Source: Chloroflexota bacterium (GTDB lineage: Bacteria; Chloroflexota; Anaerolineae; 4572-78; J111). Taken from it: a DNA stretch of 9,887 nt. Position 1 is the stretch's first letter. Each line of letters opens with the position of its first letter. The stretch spans positions 1-9,887 of the forward strand of contig RFJV01000299.1 in NCBI GenBank assembly GCA_003694775.1. Reading direction: 5' to 3'. Positions 7,053 through 9,887 of this stretch are shown here, one piece after another. A program made the translations under genes and the position numbers. The notes beneath the pieces are model-generated. The model was not told the DNA's origin. It worked only from the letters and a program-made list of their open reading frames with translations, and did no database searches.

Positions 7053-7112
7053 GCAGATTGGCGGGTCGAAGGATTGGAGATTGGGAAATGGGAGATTCCG
7101 TCTTCAATCTGC
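7053..7112. repeat. Repeat-bearing spacer between mvhG and mvhA: inverted repeat enclosing GGAGATT-like heptamers
   Basis: Between mvhG and mvhA lies a 129-bp gap. GCAGATTG (7053-7060) and CAATCTGC (7105-7112) are perfect 8-bp inverted arms. Inside them, degenerate copies of a GGAGATT unit run head to tail: GGATT (7071-7075), GGAGATT (7076-7082), GGGAAAT, GGGAGATT (7090-7097). After the right arm comes a pyrimidine-rich run to about 7160 made of CCTTC/TGCC/CATCC words. No T-tract follows a strong stem, so I do not call a terminator. The unit is the same as in the array at 8707-8748. Confidence 0.7.
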
Positions 7113-7163
7113 AGTACCTGTCCCTTTTCATCCTTCCGCCTTCTGCCTTCATCCCTTATTAAC

Positions 7164-7168
7164 AGGAG
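7164..7168 (+). promoter_or_regulatory. Ribosome-binding site that fixes the mvhA start
   Basis: AGGAG lies seven bases before the ATG at 7176. The reading frame stays open upstream to 7074, but that stretch is repeat and pyrimidine-rich spacer. This site and the family-typical N-terminus MKKISIDPITRLEGH decide for 7176. Confidence 0.75.
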
Positions 7169-7175
7169 CGGCCCA

Positions 7176-8699
7176 ATGAAGAAAATCAGCATCGACCCCA
7201 TTACCCGGCTGGAAGGCCACGGCAGAATAGACATCTTCCTGAACGATGAGGGCGACGTTGCCAACGCCTACTTTGTCATTCCGGAACTGCGCGGCTTTGA
7301 GCAGTTCTGTGTGGGCCGTCCGGCGGAGGAGATGCCGCGCCTGACCAACCGCATCTGCGGGGTATGTCCGGAGGCCCACCACATGGCCGCCACCAAAGCC
7401 CTGGACGACCTGTTCAAGGTAGAGCCATCGTCCGCGGTGAAGAAGGTGCGGGAGCTGTTCTACATGGCTTTTTATGTGACCGACCACACCACCCACTTCT
7501 ACGCCCTGGGCGGCCCGGATTTTGTGGTGGGGCCGGACGCGCCGCCGGCAGAACGCAACATCCTGGGCGTCATCCACAAGGTGGGTGTGGACATCGGCAA
7601 GCAGGTCATCGACACCCGGCGGCGCAACCACGATATTATCAAGAAGCTGGGCGGTCGGGGTGTGCATCCGGTGGCCGGAATTCCCGGCGGCTGGAGCCAG
7701 GCCGTTACTCCGGACCTGCAGAAGGAGATAGAGGAAGCCGCTCGCCAGAATGTGGAGTTTGCCCTGTTCAGCCTGGAGCTGTTCGCCAAAATCGTGCTGG
7801 AAAACAAAGAGTATGTGGATATGGTGCTCTCGGACGCGTACACGCACCGCACCTACTACATGGGCCTGGTGGACGCCAACAATCAGGTCAACTTCTACGA
7901 TGGCGTGGTGCGGGTGGTCGACCCGGAGGGCAAGGAGTTTGTCCGCTACGACCCGCGGGACTATCCCCAGCACGTGGCCGAGCGGGTGGAGCCATGGACT
8001 TACCTGAAGTTCCCCTATCTCAAGCAGGTCGGCTGGAAAGGGTTTGTGGACGGCAAGGAGAGCGGCGTTTACTGCGCCACCCCGCTGTCGCGGCTGAACG
8101 TGTCGGACGGCATGCCGACCCCCAAGGCCCAGGAAGCCTACGAAAAAATGTACGAGACCCTGGGAAGCAAGAAAGTCAACGGGCGGTATGCGCCGGTACA
8201 TTTCCGGCTGGCAACCCACTGGGCCAGACTGGTGGAACTGCTGTTTGCCGCAGAGCGAATGCTGGAGCTGGCCCAGGACCCGGAAATCACCGACCCGAAC
8301 GTGCGTCCGGTGGTCAAACCGCCGGCAGTGGCCCCGTTCCGCGACATTCCGGGCGAAGGGCTGGAAGGCGTGGGTTGTGTAGAGGCCCCGCGGGGTACGC
8401 TGACCCATCACTACTGGGCCGATGAGCAGGCCATCCTCAAAAAGGTCAACCTGATTGTCGGCACCACCAACAACTACGCGCCGATGGCGATGTCTATCAA
8501 GAAGGCGGCGCAGTCCCTCATCAAGAAAGGGCAGGTCATTTCTAACGGCCTGCTGAACCGGATTGAAATGGCCTTTCGCAATTACGACCCCTGCTTCTCC
8601 TGCGCCACCCATTCCCTGCCGGGCCAGATGCCGCTGGAGGTCAATATTTACAATGCCCGCGGCGAAGTGGTAGAGAAGCTAAGCCAATTTGTGGAATGA
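7176..8699 (+). CDS. mvhA: F420-non-reducing [NiFe] hydrogenase large subunit MvhA
   Basis: MvhA contains the Ni-Fe active site that splits H2; it is a group 3c enzyme by its company with MvhDG and HdrABC. The 507-residue protein begins with the signature DPITRLEGHG (7-16). The first cysteine pair is Cys61/Cys64 in RICGVCPEAHH. The second is Cys473/Cys476 in DPCFSCATH, where the last His479 marks the usual maturation cleavage point. A 28-residue C-terminal peptide remains after His479 and should be removed by the protease encoded next. No transmembrane segment is seen. The gene is set apart from mvhG by a repeat-bearing spacer but has its own ribosome-binding site, so it is likely still on the operon transcript. 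The ATG at 7176 is preferred over longer in-frame readings. Confidence 0.96.
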   Translation: MKKISIDPITRLEGHGRIDIFLNDEGDVANAYFVIPELRGFEQFCVGRPAEEMPRLTNRICGVCPEAHHMAATKALDDLFKVEPSSAVKKVRELFYMAFYVTDHTTHFYALGGPDFVVGPDAPPAERNILGVIHKVGVDIGKQVIDTRRRNHDIIKKLGGRGVHPVAGIPGGWSQAVTPDLQKEIEEAARQNVEFALFSLELFAKIVLENKEYVDMVLSDAYTHRTYYMGLVDANNQVNFYDGVVRVVDPEGKEFVRYDPRDYPQHVAERVEPWTYLKFPYLKQVGWKGFVDGKESGVYCATPLSRLNVSDGMPTPKAQEAYEKMYETLGSKKVNGRYAPVHFRLATHWARLVELLFAAERMLELAQDPEITDPNVRPVVKPPAVAPFRDIPGEGLEGVGCVEAPRGTLTHHYWADEQAILKKVNLIVGTTNNYAPMAMSIKKAAQSLIKKGQVISNGLLNRIEMAFRNYDPCFSCATHSLPGQMPLEVNIYNARGEVVEKLSQFVE

Positions 8700-8706
8700 G
8701 GGAAGT

Positions 8707-8748
8707 GGAGATTGGAGATTGGAGATTAGAGATTGGGGATTGGAGATT
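8707..8748 (+). repeat. Six head-to-tail GGAGATT heptamers between mvhA and the protease gene
   Basis: Units are GGAGATT three times, AGAGATT, GGGGATT and GGAGATT, starting eight bases after the mvhA stop and ending just before the protease start. The strand is almost free of pyrimidines other than T. It has the form of STRR-type heptamer repeats. Each unit contains or nearly contains a Shine-Dalgarno-like GGAG, and the last copy is positioned to serve as one. Confidence 0.92.
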
Positions 8749-8754
8749 GGGAGG
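8742..8754 (+). promoter_or_regulatory. Repeat-derived ribosome-binding site of the protease gene
   Basis: Before the ATG at 8755 there are two purine-rich candidates. GGGAGG (8749-8754) touches the start codon and is too close to work well. GGAG of the last heptamer (8742-8745) sits nine bases away, a usable distance. The site therefore appears to come from the tandem repeat. Confidence 0.5.
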
Positions 8755-9318
8755 ATGAAAACGCTGGTGCTGGGGCTGGGCAATCCCATCCTGACCGATG
8801 ACGGCGTGGGGGTGTGGGTGGCGCAGGCCGTCCGGGCCGCCCTGCCCCCCGGCAGTCCCGTGGAAGTGGACGAGGTCAGCGTGGGGGGACTCCGGTTGAT
8901 GGAGCGGGTGCTGGGATACCGCCGCGTCATTCTGATAGACGCCCTGCACCCGCCCCTGTCCCTGCCGGGAACCATCCACCGGCTCACCCTGGATGACCTG
9001 AACCGGCTCAGCCCCACCCGGCACAGCGCCTCGGCCCACGATACGACCCTGGCAACGGCCCTGGAAACTGCCCGCCGGATGGGTCTGGCCCTGCCGGAGG
9101 AGTTCGTCATTTACGCGGTGGAGGTGGAAAACATTTCCGATTTTGGCGACCAGCCCACCCCGGCCGTGTCGCAGGCCATTGCCAGAACCACCCAGGCGGT
9201 GTTATCAGAACTGGTAACCCAAGGAGAGAAAGATGATTTCACCCGAACTCATCCGCCGGTATCCATTTTCGGCCGGTCTGACCGAAGAGGAGCTGATTCT
9301 GCTGGCGAAATCTGCTAA
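8755..9318 (+). CDS. [NiFe]-hydrogenase maturation protease (M52/HycI-HybD family), with extended C-terminus
   Basis: This endopeptidase cuts the C-terminal peptide from the large subunit after nickel insertion; MvhA is the obvious client. The N-terminus is the family signature, LVLGLGNPILTDDGVG. Asp16, Asp62 (ILIDA) and His95 (SAHD) line up with the nickel-sensing residues Glu16, Asp62 and His93 of E. coli HybD. I chose the ATG at 8755 because it starts directly at this signature; a TTG at 8689 would only add translated repeat. The 187-residue product is longer than the usual 150-165. Residues 160-187 are read from DNA that also encodes the start of the next gene, look unlike the family (GRSDRRGADSAGEIC end), and may reflect loss of the original stop by an indel. 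The catalytic part is intact. Confidence 0.9.
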   Translation: MKTLVLGLGNPILTDDGVGVWVAQAVRAALPPGSPVEVDEVSVGGLRLMERVLGYRRVILIDALHPPLSLPGTIHRLTLDDLNRLSPTRHSASAHDTTLATALETARRMGLALPEEFVIYAVEVENISDFGDQPTPAVSQAIARTTQAVLSELVTQGEKDDFTRTHPPVSIFGRSDRRGADSAGEIC

Positions 9319-9730
9319 TGAAGAAACGGTAGAAGCCGGAACCTACTTTTTCAAGGAAGGGGACGAGCTGAACGCCCTGTATCTGGTGATAGAAGGCGCC
9401 GCGGCCGTGGTCATCGAAGTGCCCGACCACGAAGCCGACCAGTCGGTGGCGGGGCAGTTGACCGGGCAGATAAAAACCAGGGATGTGGTTATCAGCGCTA
9501 TCGGGCCGGGCGATGTATTTGCCCCCTCCTCGCTGATTCCCCCGCACGTGGCATCGGCCAGCGTCAAGGCCACCACCGACTGCCGGGTCATCAAATTCGA
9601 CGCGGTGCAGTTGCGGCAGGTCTTTGAGGAAAACTGCCACTTTGGCTACCGGATGGTGCAGAAAGCCGCGGCGGTCATCCGGGAGCGGCTCCAGGCCATG
9701 CGCATCGAATCGCTGGCGCATCTGGTATAG
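9233..9730 (+). CDS. Stand-alone cyclic-nucleotide-binding-fold (CAP_ED-like) protein without DNA-binding domain
   Basis: The 165-residue protein is one CRP-like effector domain. It has the N-terminal lead-in (FSAGLTEEEL), the first strand/turn block (FKEGDELNALYLVIEGAAAVVI, 40-61), a 20-residue insert or loop (65-84), GPGDVFAPSSL (91-101), and the last strands VKATTDCRVIKFD, then a C-terminal dimerisation-type helix (about 124-160). It stops where Crp/Fnr regulators would begin their helix-turn-helix, so it should not bind DNA. The phosphate-binding cassette reads GDVFAPSSLIPPHVASA and lacks the Arg that contacts cyclic nucleotide phosphate, so nucleotide binding is doubtful. AAGGAG (9221-9226) six bases upstream supports the ATG at 9233. 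Its place at the end of the hydrogenase operon suggests a sensor or allosteric partner of the complex; that is inference. Confidence 0.85.
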   Translation: MISPELIRRYPFSAGLTEEELILLAKSANEETVEAGTYFFKEGDELNALYLVIEGAAAVVIEVPDHEADQSVAGQLTGQIKTRDVVISAIGPGDVFAPSSLIPPHVASASVKATTDCRVIKFDAVQLRQVFEENCHFGYRMVQKAAAVIRERLQAMRIESLAHLV

Positions 9731-9753
9731 CCTGCCTCCAAGAGTAATGCCGT

Positions 9754-9872
9754 GAGCCGTCCACAAATAAGGGCACGAATAGACGAATTTACGAATTTAC
9801 GAATGGAACGGACGTAATATCTTTTCGTGTTTTCGTAAATTCGTGCCTTCGTGTTCTATTCGCGGACGGCTC
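9754..9872. repeat. 119-bp imperfect palindrome made of ACGAA octamers
   Basis: Outer arms GAGCCGTCC (9754-9762) and GGACGGCTC (9864-9872) are perfect inverted repeats. Inside, the left arm has four octamers: GGCACGAA (9772-9779), TAGACGAA, TTTACGAA, TTTACGAA (to 9803). The right arm has four complementary-type octamers: TTCGTGTT (9824-9831), TTCGTAAA, TTCGTGCC, TTCGTGTT (to 9855). A 20-nt loop (9804-9823) separates them. The transcript would fold into a long hairpin 24 nt past the last gene, but without a trailing T-run. It could be a MITE-like or REP-like element or an RNA-stabilising 3' end. After it, 9873-9887 shows nothing recognisable. Confidence 0.85.
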
Positions 9873-9887
9873 CGCCTACAACCATCA

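Noticed and set aside
7149..8612. 487-codon minus-strand open frame opposite mvhA
   Set aside because: It is an antisense shadow of mvhA and has no family features.
8689..8754. Upstream TTG start for the maturation protease
   Set aside because: It would add residues translated from the GGAGATT array before the conserved MKTLVLGLGN start and would overlap the end of mvhA.
9754..9872. Intrinsic terminator of the operon
   Set aside because: The stem is strong and well placed, but there is no T-tract after the right arm, and the internal octamer organisation points to a repeat element. A 3'-end role remains possible.

Overview
The window is GC-rich bacterial-type DNA, and every gene I can support lies on the + strand. 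Its core (about 1940-9730) is a compact operon for a cytoplasmic electron-bifurcating hydrogenase/heterodisulfide-reductase complex, in the order hdrC-hdrB-hdrA-mvhD-mvhG-mvhA, then a [NiFe]-hydrogenase maturation protease, then a lone cyclic-nucleotide-binding-fold protein. In methanogens the same set of proteins (HdrABC-MvhADG) oxidises H2 and splits the electrons between ferredoxin and the CoM-S-S-CoB disulfide. Several things suggest a bacterium rather than a methanogen: Shine-Dalgarno starts, a lipoprotein cytochrome c, a plausible sigma70-type promoter, and 7-8 bp short-unit repeats between genes. Such repeats are familiar from Chloroflexota (Anaerolineae) and cyanobacteria, so I favour an Anaerolineae-like Chloroflexota with moderate-to-low confidence.

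Layout. 1-609 is the 3' part of a FAD-dependent, geranylgeranyl-reductase-like oxidoreductase whose start lies outside the window. 672-1100 encodes a small lipid-anchored c-type cytochrome. 1101-1275 holds a tandem array of 7-8 bp units and a likely promoter for hypA (1276-1650), the nickel-delivery accessory protein. 1651-1939 is a non-coding leader with an AT-rich stretch, two palindromes (one CRP/FNR-like), a possible -10 element and a hairpin; it probably carries the main operon promoter. 1940-7046 holds hdrC, hdrB, hdrA, mvhD and mvhG, packed with 4-bp overlaps or gaps of 3-12 bp. This tight packing is broken on either side of mvhA (7176-8699) by spacers carrying GGAGATT-type heptamers. 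The protease (8755-9318) overlaps the following cNMP-fold gene (9233-9730) by 86 bp. The window ends in a 119-bp imperfect palindrome built from ACGAA-containing octamers.

How the genes work together. MvhA, MvhG and MvhD would oxidise H2 and pass electrons to HdrA. HdrA would bifurcate them at its FAD to ferredoxin and, through HdrC, to the two non-cubane Fe-S sites of HdrB. HypA would supply nickel to MvhA, and the protease would remove the MvhA C-terminal peptide once the metal is in place. The natural HdrB substrate cannot be read from the sequence and is the main biological unknown. The main oddities are the helix-turn-helix-less cNMP-fold protein with a degenerate phosphate-binding cassette, the repeat-filled junctions around mvhA (one of which supplies ribosome-binding sequence), the extended protease reading frame, and the octamer hairpin.
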